Assembly: GCA_030141605.1 (NCBI GenBank)
Contig: JAQGDQ010001244.1
Location: 1 to 52,569, forward strand
From: Tubiluchus corallicola
Taxonomy: Eukaryota > Priapulida > Priapulimorpha > Priapulimorphida > Tubiluchidae
Direction: 5' to 3'
DNA length: 52,569 nt
Position numbers and translations under genes: made by a program. The notes below the pieces were generated by a model, which saw only the letters and a list, made by a program, of their open reading frames with translations, searched no databases and was not told where the DNA came from. Of this stretch, positions 20,435-33,950 are shown in pieces (within the stretch, counting starts at the first letter, position 1; the number at the start of each line of letters is the position of its first letter).

Positions 20435-22229
20435 GTGTTTTGTAAACAAAATCACTTAAAAGATTTCCCATGTTCCTGTTCCTTAATCTTGGAAAAAATG
20501 AAATATATGGTTGTTTTGTGAGAAGTAGTAATTTCTTTGCGACCTTGTTTTTAAATATCTTAGTAAATTCTGATGACGAACTGATCTGCATTAATGTGAG
20601 ATTTGATCATTTGTATATTTTTAACGTTGAATTGAAGCATTGAATACTGACGTTAAATTGTTTTATCGATTAATTCTTGTCCATGGCAAGTGTCACCGTG
20701 GTGTTATTCTTAATCATTCATTTATGGCTTGAGTCGTGAAACGTGAACTTAGCCGTGCCCTGCTATCTTTTTTCTAATATGTAAGCACTTTTCATTTCAC
20801 TTGTTCACTTCGATTGCATAGTCACAGATGTTTTTACTAATTTTGAACGTAATCAGTAATTAGTTTCAGGCATAGCCAGCTTGGTCAGGCTAGTTTAATA
20901 CATTTGCCTGTTTTGGCGCATACTTGGCCTGCCATCTTTCCTAGCAGATATTGCTCTGTCATGTGCATATAGGGTGGCATATTGTGTAGGGGTTATGTAG
21001 TATGTTTACTAATACACATAATATATTTTATCATATGACAAACGTATGAATTATGGGTGCTTTGATGACTCGATTTACAATCACTGAGAATTTTTATGCA
21101 AAAATACAGTTTACTTTGAATCCAAAGGCCCCCATTTTGTCTAAAATTGCGACAGTTGTGTGCTTGCAAACCATCCATGAGTCGGCGTAGTTAAAACTAT
21201 GTTATGATGTTTCAAAGTAGAATGACCCAAAAATTTCGTCAAATGTCAGTTTTTTGTAGTTTGTGCGAACTAACACTAAATATATTGAACTTTTAAATTG
21301 TAACATCAAATTATCAAGAAAGTGTTCAAAAAAACACTAACAATTTAATTTTATAACTCCTTATCCACTTTCTGTCTATAAACTAGTAATGCAATTGTAA
21401 AAAAATTCTATTTTCAAACTGCGATTGTAGATCGTGGAAGCTATCATTTTGCTTCTGTTTTTTTCTGTTACCCAGCCCAGATCTTCGCCGGGAAGAGCCA
21501 TCTACTGAATTTAAACATAACTTCTATGTGTTCTTGCAAAGTCCGTGGCAACCAACATTTGTGCGGTTACTAAGTGTTTTGTAGAAACGGGACAAAAAAC
21601 AATGGCTAACTTTAACAGCAATTTTCTTAAGATTATGTTTTTCAGTGCGTAGCCTGCCCTTACTTCAATGTGGATTATCTCAGCTTAGAAGTACAGAGCA
21701 ATGAGCTTGGAATCAAAATGATCCTCATGAAATGGAAATTCAGGATATATGAATAACTAGAAAAACTTAATCGCTGACTTATGGACAATTTTACTATCCA
21801 AGCACACAATTGATTAATTGATTTTCTGCTGACGTAGTAGTAGTACTGTAATAGTAAAGATTTTATTTATTTATATTACTTTACAAAAGAATAACATTAG
21901 CCGATGGCTATTTTCTGACAGTTTAAAGTAAAAGAAACTAAATAAAAAAATTTAAAACAATGCGCACAATGTGAGAAATTAAAAACACGTTTTTTGCTGT
22001 GCATTCTAGGGCCGTCTGTGGTCAGTAACACTTTTTTTAAAAATACAAGCCATGTATTGTGTTTATTGTGTGTACAAACACAGCATAAGAGTCTCCTGAC
22101 AAATTGGCTGCACCACAAACTGTTTTACTTAAAATTTAATGGAGTAGCTACTAGAGCTGTAACGATACACCTAGGTCATTATACGTTTCATAATACTAAC
22201 CTCACGATACACCACACATTGCAGTGGCA
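20435..22229. other. Intergenic DNA, no gene seen
   Basis: No exon is recognised. A string CTAGAGCTGTAACGATACAC at 22150 recalls the terminus of a common hAT-type non-autonomous repeat, and TCACGATACACC at about 22202 could be a subterminal copy, but no full element is delimited. Confidence 0.35.
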
Positions 22230-22452
22230 TTACTTAGGGAACATTTTCTTAACTTCGGCAAATGAGGGTTCATTAACTAGGGATGGTATTATTGTCGACA
22301 TAATTCCAGAGTTTATTTGGCTAATTTGGGAGAAAAAGAGGTTGTTTACGAAAGCATTAAAACACGGAGGGTCGAGAACGGACCCTTGCAGGACTTCTTT
22401 CATGTACACGCTCAGGAGTTTGTTCGACAAATCCACAACTCATGTCAAATGA
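22230..22452 (-). mobile_element. LINE reverse transcriptase fragment (palm)
   Basis: The minus strand reads VDLSNKLLSVYMKEVLQGSV, then LDPPCFNAFVNNLFF, corresponding to the GVPQGSVLGPLLFxxFINDLF core of non-LTR reverse transcriptases. After a shift of frame NYVDNNTIPSL follows, the position of the catalytic Y-A-D-D motif, here Y-V-D-N. One catalytic Asp is lost and the frame is broken, so it is inactive. It is only about 75 residues long, and no endonuclease or thumb piece adjoins it. Confidence 0.7.
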
Positions 22453-24040
22453 GCATTTGAATACTTCCTGATGCCTAGCTTAACATATTTTTGTGTAATT
22501 GGATATTATGCTCTGTCTACTTTTCAATTCAACTTTAAAGGTAAAAGGATCCCACAGTCCACAGTGCCAGTCTTTGCATTGTTGAAATGGCACTTTGAAA
22601 TGTTTTTGTACACACTTCATAAAAAGTGCTAAGACTTCGTAATGAGTGACTGGATCACGATCAGATATCTGGTACTTATCTTCACTGGGGAAATACTGAC
22701 ACAGTAACGGAAAATTTGAGTTTTCCCCTTTCAGGGGCGCTTTTGGAGGTAACTGTTTGAGTTTCAAAGTGCTACTTCTTAGCTATTTTTTGTGAAATTG
22801 AATGTTGTTTTTGGTGCTCATGGTGCATGTGCGTAGGCCTACCAAAAATCATAACAAGTTTCTATTTTCTTCCATTAAGGTTTTGGTGGGGTAATGGCTG
22901 GTGCATGTACTGTTGAAGGATTTTATTTCAATCATTGTAGTCTTATTTTATCAAATACTTCACTTAAAGCCAAAATTCTTTAAACACCAAAGATTTCTGC
23001 TGTGGAACTCATTATCAGACCAACTAAAATCAATAATTACAATAACTTAGTTCTAAATTACTAAAACAACTTATTGCTGATTTACAACTGCATGATATAA
23101 ATATCTCTTACATTTGGTTCCTGATGTCTCATTATTTTTAATTCAGAATTTCAGCAAATTAAGTAATTTTGTATGTTTTACTTCATAATCTTTTGTGATA
23201 ATTTTGCTTCTGACAAAATGCACAAAATTGTTTTAGAACAGCTTGGGGTATGTTCTGTTTTGGTTGCATTTGTTCCCTTGGTTCTTGTTATTATTTATTT
23301 TAAGTTATGCATTTAGATATACATCCTTATATATACATCATTTTTCTTTAATACGCACATTTTCAATTTTGTTTATTTGTTTAATTTATATTTAATTTAG
23401 TTTTTGATTGGTTTAATTCATTATTATCTCTTTCTTGATATCTTCAGTTCTTTTTAGATTTGTAAAATTTTAACAGTATTGCCTCACATTTGTGATAGGA
23501 TAAATTGATAAATTGTGGAAATGAACTGATAAAGTAAAAAAGAACTACAATAGGGCCTCAGTTATCCAGACAGTCCAGTTCTAAGCGGTCAAAAACTTCC
23601 GAATAGTTGAGAAAGTCTGGATGATCAAATTTAACTGGTTTTGCTTATTCAAAGCTTGCCATATCAATTTATCAAGGCCTTGGCATATTGCGAATTAACT
23701 TTGAATCTCAAACTGGTTGCAAGTTTCCACTTTAGTGGCTTCATTAGCCAAAAGCTCTGTCTTACCCAGTGTAATCATTTTGTGTGATGTTTACACTGAA
23801 GTAACAATTGTATTTTTTCATAAGTAATTTAAAGTGGGACTGTCGTTTTAATGAATTAGTTATTGCAGCTCAATCAAAACTGCATATTTTGAAACCACTT
23901 TCTTACATATTACCATGATCATCGTGTGAGCATTTATTTAAAAGTATTTATTACCAGCTATTGCATTTGGTAAGATTGTGTGGTCTGGTCGTGGCTGTCT
24001 GGCCCGCATTGACAATATTCAATTAAATATCAGTGTACTG
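22453..24040. other. Intergenic DNA with an unassigned frame and a possible transposon end
   Basis: A minus-strand frame at 22480-22767 (95 codons, with a WHCGLWDPF segment) is longer than most here but matches nothing I recognise. At 23560-23630, GGGCCTCAGTTATCCAGAC and GTCTGGATGATC form an inverted pair resembling pogo/Tigger-type transposon ends. Nothing else stands out. Confidence 0.35.
23560..23630. mobile_element. Possible pogo/Tigger-like terminal repeat scrap
   Basis: GGGCCTCAGTTATCCAGAC is followed about 40 bases later by GTCTGGATGATCAAA, so TTATCCAGAC and GTCTGGATGAT pair. Pogo-type elements have such TATCC(A/G)GA sub-terminal repeats. No distal end or transposase was found. Confidence 0.3.
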
Positions 24041-24045
24041 GCATA

Positions 24046-24965
24046 ATGTCTGGATCTAGGCATGATAATATACTTTATGAAGCAGGTCTTAATCCAATAT
24101 CTACGCAGTTTAAATATTTCCGCTTATGTTTTCTGTATAAAATTATCAATTGGTTAGCTCCAACATATTTATGTGATATATTGCCACCAAGAGTCAGAAA
24201 TGTCACACCATACCCAGTACGCAATGGCGATGATTTTAGAAACTTTAATCATCATTCAACTTCATTTGCTAATTCATTATTTGTTTCTGCTGTTGATTCA
24301 TGGAATGTACTTTATCTCTATTTTCGTAATACGCGTGTCCTTATCGGCATTTAAATTACATCTTGAGTTTCACCAAAAGCTCCATGTATTACTCTTATGG
24401 TGACAGTAGACTAGCTGTTCATCAAACACGAATAAGGGCTGGCTTTTCTCAACTAAACTTTGACCTGAGCTAGAGAGGATGTAAAAACTGTGATGGGACT
24501 CCTGTTTTACTTGCCTGTAGATGCAGTGCCCCTTTTGAAACCATTAATCATTTTCTAATTAGCTGCCCCGATATATTATTACTCGAGATATATTACTAAG
24601 CAAACTCTGTACTTTGTTAATTCCTCATAATATTAGAATTTATAATCTGTCAACAAATGAACTCGCTTATCTGCTTCTTCGTGGCAATGAACACTTAAAT
24701 ATAACTGTTAATATCCAAGCATTTAAGCTTGTACAGAAATTTATATTTCTAACTAAGCGCTTCTAACCAATGTATTAGTTTATATTGATTACATAGTAAT
24801 ATTAATGTCATTCTCAGCATTATACCATTTATGTCGTACTGCAATGCTTCTGCTGTTTGTCTATTGTCTGCACTCTACTAAACATTCTTCAGTTGTTAAA
24901 AACTGCTTGTTCACGCCGTATTGTAACATTTGTCATTCAGTAAAAATATGTTTAAACTAAACTAA
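24046..24965 (+). mobile_element. LINE 3' end, CR1/L2-like ORF2 C-terminus
   Basis: The first frame gives RLCFLYKIINWLAPTYLCDI, then LPPRVRNVTPYPVRNGDDFR and SFANSLFVSAVDSWNVLYLY, the typical FKxxxGLAPxYL...RNxxDF...F..S..WN block near the end of CR1/L2-type polyproteins. A frameshift follows: SLSAFKLHLE is in frame +2. Then come RIRAGFSQLNFDLS, CRCSAPFETINHFLISCP (terminal Cys/His knuckle), IPHNIRIYNLSTNEL and a final TKRF stop at 24764-24766. About 200 bases of 3'UTR run to TTTAAACTAAACTAAG. The copy is 5'-truncated, as LINEs usually are, with several stops. Confidence 0.8.
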
Positions 24966-27900
24966 GTAACATTTGGTGGAAAATCGGCATTATTCATGCT
25001 AGTGTAGTTAATATTACAATTGGACTTCTTAATTAGGGGTTAGTTAATTAATTTTTCTTCAAAAAAAGTGAGTGAAAAGGTTCTTCTACAAAACAACAAA
25101 AGAAAGAGAGGTGAGCAATGAACACCTCAAGACACTTTGCACCAGTACAGTATAGCCATAGTACAGAATAACCATAGTATTAAGGTTAAAATGGGTAAAA
25201 CTGTGAATTGGTTTTTTATTATCTGGTCCGGGATATATTGATCTGCTGTACTGAAAAAATGTTTGTGGAGAAATAAGTTCAAAGGCTTCTTCAAGTGCTA
25301 ATGCAAGAAAGAGCATGATTGTAAAATCTCAGGTATTTCATAGTTAACTCAAAACGTGGACTGAGCAGAGACTTTCAAAGCAATAACAAACTATGTTGCA
25401 CATGTAACAACGATATTACATTTATATTTACCATTTTTTCTTGTCGCAGTCGGCAGAAGGCGCCTTGTTTTTGTGGAAAATTAAATTGTCATGCCTGTAT
25501 TTTGCCTTTTTTACCGTTCCTACATGACCATGTTTTTGTGTTAAAATTTCAATTTATTTTTCTTTCATTTGCATGATTCAGCTCAAAATTGTAAATTTTA
25601 CTTTTAAAGTTATTTTAATCATGTTTTTCAGTATTACCCTGTCTAATAATAATTTTGCTACTTATCGGACCAAGCAAAATAAGTACTCCAAGCAAATTGT
25701 TAATTTTGGCCGCATTACAAAATGTCTTTCAACGATGTGAAACATGATTTTTAATTAAGAGTTGTCCATTTGTTTAGATAATTTTTTAAATGACTGATTG
25801 ATTCTATGATCATTCATATAATATGGTAAACAGAAGCTTTTTTGCATTGTGTGCTTTACCTATGTGTATTTTAATAGCTTTTCTCATCCGTCATGACTTT
25901 CACAAGAAATCAGCAATACTGTTTCTTTTGCAGAGACATTTCATTTCTTCTCTTGAACAGAATAATTTGCCGAAAGTATAGTACTTGCACAGGCAGACTT
26001 AACATGATACTTTATATAACTAAATTTATTAACCGTTTTAAGTTCAAAATTAAAGTAATTTTATTGATTGTTAAGCATTTGTCTGCTAGTATAAATTGTG
26101 TGAATTGCAGTTTTGCTAAAAAATTCCAAAAACGAAAAATTTAATAAAACTGGATTTTTGCAACAGGTACGTATTATAGTTGTTCTTTCTGGAGTAAAAT
26201 TAGTGAGTTACTTTTTCCATCTGACTGAGTTTGAAGAAAACTGGACAAAATCACCAAAATAGAATCTGCTAATCCACTAATCATACATTAGTGATTCGAA
26301 AATTATACTGATTTCAAGAATTGCATTCTTTTACTTTGGCAGCAGGCTTACTTAAACAAAAAGACAATTGACTTTTGGGATTGTGATTTACTCCCATTTA
26401 CCAGCAATAGTTTCCCAACAAAATTTACGTTATTTACATAAGCAAGGTAAGCATGTGGGGATGTTGATCTCGGCACAATATACAGTATAACAATAAAGTT
26501 ATACATAAATCATATGCTTCTTAAAACATTCTGAAATCAGAATATACCAGCTTTGAATGCTGTCCAATGATGTACAGTCAAGAACAGTTGTCATTTATCA
26601 AGTTTTGTGTCATGTCAGGCATCACACTTTCAAGTAGTTTATTTTACATGTATGTCATGTCACACAAATACTTCTATTTATCTAGTAAAATTTTTGTTCA
26701 TCTGAATCATATCATAAATAATCTGAAAATCTGCTATTATTAAATATTATAACAAACTTGCTCACATTAAAGGTGTTTGAAAGTTAAAAGTGTAAAGAGA
26801 TTAATTACATTAAATTTTTATACATACATGTCAAGAAATAATTTACATGCCACGAAAAAATTGACTATGCCGCTTTTAATAAAGAAGTTGGTGTAAAAAA
26901 CATGCACAAATTTTTCCCAACAATAAAGTCTCCGTCAAATACAAGCGCGTACAAAAACAAGATGCTGTGACTGTTTTGCAGACCTACATGATGAAATTAT
27001 TGTTATTAGAAACATTAGTTGACTTAAGTTAGACTGCACACGGCAAATCCAATCCAGTTTTCTCGCATATAGCGTGCCTGAGACTTCTTGTGCCATTTTC
27101 CGCAAGGTTTGAACTTCCACTAGAAGTTCTGCATGAAGGACACATTCAAGCACTAAAAATAGAGTATATCTGTACCTTTTCTTCTGTTAAGAAAAGATGA
27201 ATGTTGAGCCTGGTTCGATTATTTCAGTATGTCATAATAATAATGTATATAATAATAGTTAATGGTTTATAGCCATGTAACACACACTGTGCTGCTGTTG
27301 TGTGCATGTTTGTTGCGCATGTGCATGTAGGTGTGCCTGTGTCTCTTCCATCCCGTCGTTTCGGATACGCCCTGGTAATCTAAGCCTTCCCGTAGGTCCT
27401 AGGGATTCATTGACTGACTGGCTTATCTGAGCTGAAGCCTTCCTGGTTCGTGTTTAGTTAGCTGAACGGATTGTGAGTCTTCTTTCCTAAGCTATTTTTC
27501 TAACCTGTAAACAAGTGGCTAACGATCACTACATACTAACAGCTAGAGCAGAGGAACTGATGACTGTAGTTTAAACCACGAGCTTGGTATATACTTTCAG
27601 TCATTTACAATAACTTTCATTTGTCAGTAAGTCAGCACACTTTGGCAGATAATTTTATCTCTTGCTAGAGATTCTAGCCAATTATCCGGCCAGCTCTTTG
27701 GTATCAGTTCATGTCATATGTGTGGCATTTTTTAACCATTATGGCACGGCTTGAGTTTTACAAATTTGGCATATTACTTGATTTGCTTGCCGTCAACAGA
27801 ATTCTATATTAATTGACTGTAACCCATCAGTAATCAAATCAGATGCCGATTTTGGTGCTGATCTAAAGGTTCGGCATAATAAAAACATGTACGACGTACA

Positions 27901-28499
27901 TCGCCTGACTGTTTGGTGTTATTGCATAACATTCCTAGGTGTTTCTAATCAATGAAGAATGTAAACGGTTTAGGCAAACAGTCGCTGCCTGTGCAATATG
28001 GAAGTACATGTATGCTGGTAATATTTGCATATGTCCTGAATCACTGTGCAAAGTTAATCCCAAGACGCTTTAGGCTTTGCTACCCGTGCTGGAAAAGAGA
28101 TCAGTTAGCTTACAACAACAAAAAAACAGTTAGTGCTTGTTAGCATCTTATGTTCTTTACTTTCTGACAAGTTCCATGGTTTTCTAGTTAGTTTTGTTGA
28201 ATAAAGATTGAACTCTGTATGTGAAAATGCTAGCACTAGTTTGAAGTGAAACAGTATTAGTAGTACATCGTAGCTCTGCATTTCTGCAAAGACTATTGAC
28301 GCTCCACACTGCAGTGTCCACGTATCCAAGTGTAAATTTATAGCAACGGCGCGGTGAAGTTGTCAGTTATTAACCAGCAGAAGCAACTTAAAAAAGCTGA
28401 TTACTGAATACTTATTAACATTTTGGTTCTTTGAACTTCTTTCAGATATGGAATTTTACTGTTAACTTCATTTTTCTTGTGTCTTGTGTCAAAGGCTCA

Positions 28500-28760
28500 C
28501 GGATATTTTCTAATACATCAGTTGCTCAACTAATTAGTCACTCAATCAGTTAGTTAGTCAACCACTTATTTTTACTGATTTGTTTCATTTCTTCATTCTT
28601 TATCTATTCGTTTTTCTTTTTGGTACGTACATACGTTTATTTATTTATTCAGTTTCATACTGCCCCAAAAAATCACTGATTCTTTTTTCTCGTTTATACA
28701 TTTATTTCTTTGCTTATTTGTTTTTTTAACCATTTATTTTCGCATTCATCATTCATTCAT
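28500..28760 (+). repeat. Low-complexity ATTT/CATT pyrimidine-rich tract
   Basis: TTAGTTAGTCAAC, TTTATTTATTTATTCAG and CATTCATCATTCATTCATTT units form a loosely periodic, T-rich tract. There is no coding content. Confidence 0.6.
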
Positions 28761-29384
28761 TTACTCGTTCCATTAACTAGATGTGGCATTTCAACAACAG
28801 TGCATTTGTATATATGTCTTTCTACTGTGGAGCAATTCAGTTTGTAGTTTATATACAGACCTCCACCATCATATAACAATGGATCGTGTACCGGACAGCC
28901 ATCAGTTATACATAAATCATTCGTCACATACCAGGAGACACAGTTTTGTCGGATGTTGTTGGTTTTCTTTCAATGTACTACTTCATATGAATTTGTGAGT
29001 CACTAATTTCTCTTAACTACCAGCGTGAATAATTGAGCTCAACTATCCGAGAACATTATTAACTCGTTCTTGAGACTGAGTGCTGAGAAATTGCACACAG
29101 CTTTTTGTGGTTTTATCATGAAGCTGCTGTAATGGCAAGTCAATTAATCTTGCATTTTGGCGTGTAGTGAATTCAAGAAGCTTGCTCGCTGTTTAAATAG
29201 CTTCACTCGGCTGATCTCTAGATCAAGCTGCTTGTCAAGTAACAAGATTTTGCGGGCAAGTTTGTCGCGGGAATTGCGTAAATGTAAATGTGTGGGTTGT
29301 CGCTAAACGCATCGTTTAGGTACGTTGACTGCGATTTCAAAGAAAGCGTTAGCAAATTTGGTTGGAAATGAATTTAAACAACCC

Positions 29385-29420
29385 ACGCACGCGCACGCAC
29401 GCACACACGCACACATATTA
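29385..29420 (+). repeat. CACG/CACA short tandem repeat
   Basis: Four-base CACG and CACA units (CACGCACGCGCACGCACGCA and so on) run for about 36 bases, followed by ATATAA/ATAGATA simple sequence to about 29450. Confidence 0.85.
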
Positions 29421-31361
29421 AAATTATATATACAGATATAAATATAGATATAGACTGGTTATAACTGACATTTTTTATTTATGATGTATGTTGTTATTAC
29501 AAAATTTACATGGAAAGATACACACAACATGTATATACATGAAAATTTTAGTGAATAACCAGTCACTGATAGACCACTGTGAGTAATAATGTTATTTGCT
29601 GACTAATCTAATTTAAAAATAATAACAATGTATTACTTCTGCCTGGCTTTGTCCACTGTACTGCGCGGTTCTAGTTATATCAGTTGGCGTCCCAACATGT
29701 TTAAAACACAGCTGCTAACCCAGTAGTGCCTAATTTCAGAGGGTTTATTAACTAATTGGGTGAGTTATCCGGTCGTGCTACAACTACCAGCTTTAACAGG
29801 TCTTGCCGTTAGGTGCCATGCTCAGCTTCAGGTTCCGTTTATTTTCTTTCTAGTATGATGATGTAGAGTGATGTTTTTGGATAATGGTTTAACTCAAAAA
29901 TTGGTCTTATCAGCTTCGATTTAAAAGATTGTGGATCATATCTTCCAATACAGTAGCTGCAACTAGAATTACCACATGTGTGATATTACTGTGTGGCTCA
30001 AAGGTTCCAGAATTACCTAGTGTGTCATTTATTTTATAGTTCAATAAAATGACGAAATAGATGCGCCCAGTGTTTCTTTGGAGCCAGCTAGTCTAGCTAT
30101 GAATGACGATAAGAGTATAAAAATATAAAGGCTTGTGGTCAGGTAAGTGTAATAAGTTACTTTTATTTTGTTCTCCTGTAATAATGTCCGTGATAAGTGG
30201 ATTAAATATGTTCACAGGACAACTCTGCTTGGATGATGGCTATAGTCTTGTGCACAAGAGTGTAAACAGTGGAGTTACAGTACTGCACTTTGTGGGATAA
30301 ATACTGCCCAGATAAATACAGTATAAATAAAAAATTCAACTTGCATATTTATAGGAGCTTTCCAGTCATTTCCATAGCAAAATTATAGTAATAGGCCATG
30401 CCAGAAACTTAACCTGAAAATTTACCACATCTAAAAATTTGTTGTTGAATTATAACAAAATTTTGCTGCACTCATTAAGTTAATTCATGTGTAATAATAA
30501 TTTTGTGCTTATATTAGATGTTTGTTGTTTATGTTTTATGTTTGGTTATATAGCATTTAACTACAAGAAAGTGTCCATATACACTGATTGTGTGCCCTCA
30601 TTAGGGATGAGCAAGATCAATTTTGTGCGTGTCCACAATTAACTTAGTAGCTGTTTCTTACAAGTATCGACAAGGAATGTGTTGATCAAACTATGAAATT
30701 ACTAGCCTGAAAGTAAAAGGTTAAGAGCTTATTTCCTATGTCTTATTTTTGTGCTTATATAGCAATATGTAAAAATTTATCTGCAAAAATTAATTTTATG
30801 AAATGGTTGCAGCCTTTTCCTTGTTTCGTTTACGTTCTCCACTTTTTGAGTGTTTTAATAACAATCAAAGGATAAACAACAGGCGCTGAAAGAAACTCTT
30901 TTTACCTACACGCTATTCAATAATTTAGTCTCCAATTCTCCTCTTGGGGGGTATGGTTATAATGAGACTGGTATTTATAATATTCCTGTATAGCCCAGCG
31001 GGAAGGCTCCAACTACCTCGTGCCTTTCATAACCCGTTAGTGGCTTCCGCTAATGGGAGACATTTTGATCTAAGGCTTTTCTTTTGGATGTGTAAATATA
31101 CCTACTTGAGTAAAGTTTGCCGTTTGAGCAATTTTTGATTATGTAAATTGTAGTTTATCAAACAGCAGGTAGATATCTAAGGATGCTAGCGGTTCCATTT
31201 ATGGGGGGTTAATATCTGCATAATTAATGATTAATTAAGTACAAAGGTTAGAATTGCAAGCTGCTGGCACACCTGCCCTATTGTACTTCGCCTGTTACTG
31301 CAATATCTTTATCCGGAGGCGTGATTGGTAAACGCTAAGCTGCTGATGTAGGATGGGATAT

Positions 31362-31381
31362 TATATATATATATATATATA
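31362..31381. repeat. (TA)n microsatellite
   Basis: About ten TA dinucleotides lie in tandem, with AAAGCC after them. This is a simple slippage repeat. Confidence 0.85.
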
Positions 31382-33714
31382 AAGCCTTAAGTCTTTGTTC
31401 ACTGTATGTTTTTGAAAAGCAATTAGTCTGGACTGCTGAAACGGCGTTTATGTATATATAATTGCAGCCAATGTACTAGGTAACATTACTGGTGTTAGCT
31501 CGTTGCCTTGTTCGTTTCTTTGGGGACTGCTTTTACTTAAGCCCCATTGCAGTTTCCTTGCAATGATGTGACTCCGAATTATGCGATGTTTTTTCGACGC
31601 TTAACTGTAATGTCATGCAGCTGCTGTAATGGTAATGGTGATAAGTAGCGACGCGGCACGGGATTACACTGGATACCACGCGCTAGCACCGTCCATTTTG
31701 CACTACGGTCTCCAAAACCATTTGGGAACATTGCACACGGATGATACTAATGAGTGGCAAAGGTCATCCTGACTGTCCTGACGTATTTGATTCTTACTCT
31801 GAAAATCAAAAGGATTTAAAAGGTATTGTACCTAGTATTCTAATTTCATTTTTTGTCCACCCGGAACTCTTTGCTTTGTGTCGCCAAGGCCACCGAAGTT
31901 AAATCAATAAAACATTTAATCTCGGGATAGTCAACTTGGCATTTCTGGATGTGTATGCGACGATTATATTTGCTAGCTGCGGTTCGGGCTACGCATGTGA
32001 ACAGAACTTTTGGAGTTAAATGCTTACTAGTTACATGTGTACTAGTTTTCTGGTGCATGTATATCCTTATTGTTACAATATCGTATCGTATGTTGCGTGA
32101 TTGCCTCATACGTCGACTCCTACCTATTTTCCATTTTCTACCTTTCGTCAGAATAAATAATCATGACTAGTTGTGCACTGCAAATTGCTTAATTCATTTC
32201 ATTTTAGTTAGGGCGATAATGAAGAGGTTAAAGCACATTCTTTTATTAAAGGCGAGGTCGCGATGTAAGGATGGATGATTAATAGCAGTGTTAAAATGAA
32301 ATAATGATGTTTTACGAGCGTCAGTTAGCCATTATAACGAAGATATAGTGAATTAGTGATGTGAGAGGCTGAGGGAAAATTATTAAACATACTTGCCGAA
32401 AATTTCTTCGAAATTTTCCTCGAAAAGAGAGAAATTCTTCTCGTTCTAGTGTAAAATTGTCTTGACTTGTTCTGCATTGTTTTGTTAGTTTATTTTTCTC
32501 AAGGTCAGATTTTTGCTGTCTACTTTATACCGCAAATTTGTGCGAACAGCTTAACCGATTACGGCCATTTGCCATCATCTAAAGATGAAAAGAACAAAAG
32601 AAAATCCATGTTTTCGTATCGTTTTTTCGCACAATTTTATGACTTGAAAGCTCAATGACTGTTGTGCAATGTGCATGTCACACCCTTAAGTGCCCTTCTT
32701 TTTCTGGTACCAGTAAGCGCGATTGCCACTTTATCAAAATTCCCAATTTGTGGGTTGCTAGTTATCACGGTTGATTGATATGTCGAAATCGACTTGTTGC
32801 TGGGTCTGGCTTCACTGATAAAACGGAAGGAATTCATTGCTGGAAACGTGTAGAAAATAAAGCCATTGAGTAGCAGATTTAGAGGGAGAGACGTTGTGGA
32901 TGTGTTGAAAGCGTTTTATTGTGTCATTCCTGCACAAATATGAAATTCTCATTGTCAGAGTTGCAGTTGGTTAATTTTGTCAATAATTTCTTCGAATAAT
33001 GGACCTTAGTACAGTTTATAGAACACAAAACGTTCTTGTTTTGTAACATAATCTCATTGATGCGTTGGCAAAAGACAATAGCGTAGGGTTCACCAACGCT
33101 TTATTTGACGAGTCCGTGACGATTTCAATGAATTCGTGTTGAAATTGAATTCATTAAATAAAGGTTTGGATGGACTCTTACTTTAGGTTTTTGTTTGATT
33201 ACCTTTTCGTATTCCAAACACTTTTTAGAAATTCTCTGATTGTGCATTCTTGAATTGCCCTATTCCCTTTTTGTCGGCATTCTTTTACATGTTGGGTCTT
33301 CGTGATTTTTTAAATAACAACCAAGGGAAACCAGATGTAATTTCAAAGACTAACCGCAGTTTTACTGATGTAGGTGTGTTAATAATGTTAACGCCATTTT
33401 TACTAGCACGCGAGTATCGAAGTTAAAAAAAGGACTCCAGCTAAAATCACTTTACCCATCTTTGCTTCTAACTTTTTAAGCGGTTCAGTTAGTAAACACT
33501 AAGATGCACCCATACACTATTACAAAGCCTGAGAACAACTGAATGATAAAAACTGTTTACATGATTTAAAAATTGGTAAAAAAGAAATGCATGAGCTCCT
33601 GAAATGCAGTTTAGTTTTTCATTCTTTTCTCTTTTGATTAATTATAGGCCCTTTATGAAAGCAGCTTATGCTGAAATGCATTGGGCTCAACATTAAACAC
33701 CAACTCTGAGTTTT

Positions 33715-33950
33715 TGTCCGTTTTCTTTCACCTTTCTGTCTTTCTTCCACTTTTTCATTAGTCTTACCGCTGCTTTCACTGTTTTATTATATTTTTCTTT
33801 TCTTTCATTTTTTCTTATTCTTACTTTTTGCTCCTTTTCTCCTATCATTTCCTTTTTGTTTTCATTCATTCATTTATTCATTCATCATGCTTTCATTCTT
33901 TGTTTCTCAGTTTATTTATTTATTTCTCTATTTTTTCTTTCTTTTATATT
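33715..33950 (+). repeat. Polypyrimidine (TTTC/CATT) low-complexity tract
   Basis: About 235 bases are dominated by TTTC, CTTT and CATTCATT units on the plus strand with very few purines. The purine-rich complement would be capable of triplex formation. No coding content. Confidence 0.7.

Noticed and set aside
20361-20591. Minus-strand frame of 76 codons at the palindrome edge
   Set aside because: Crosses the repeat boundary and has no recognisable domain; the copy in the other arm is not open in the same way.
22480-22767. Minus-strand frame of 95 codons with WHCGLWDPF
   Set aside because: More protein-like than most, but I recognise no family and see no splice context. I would keep it only if a profile search or transcript supports it.
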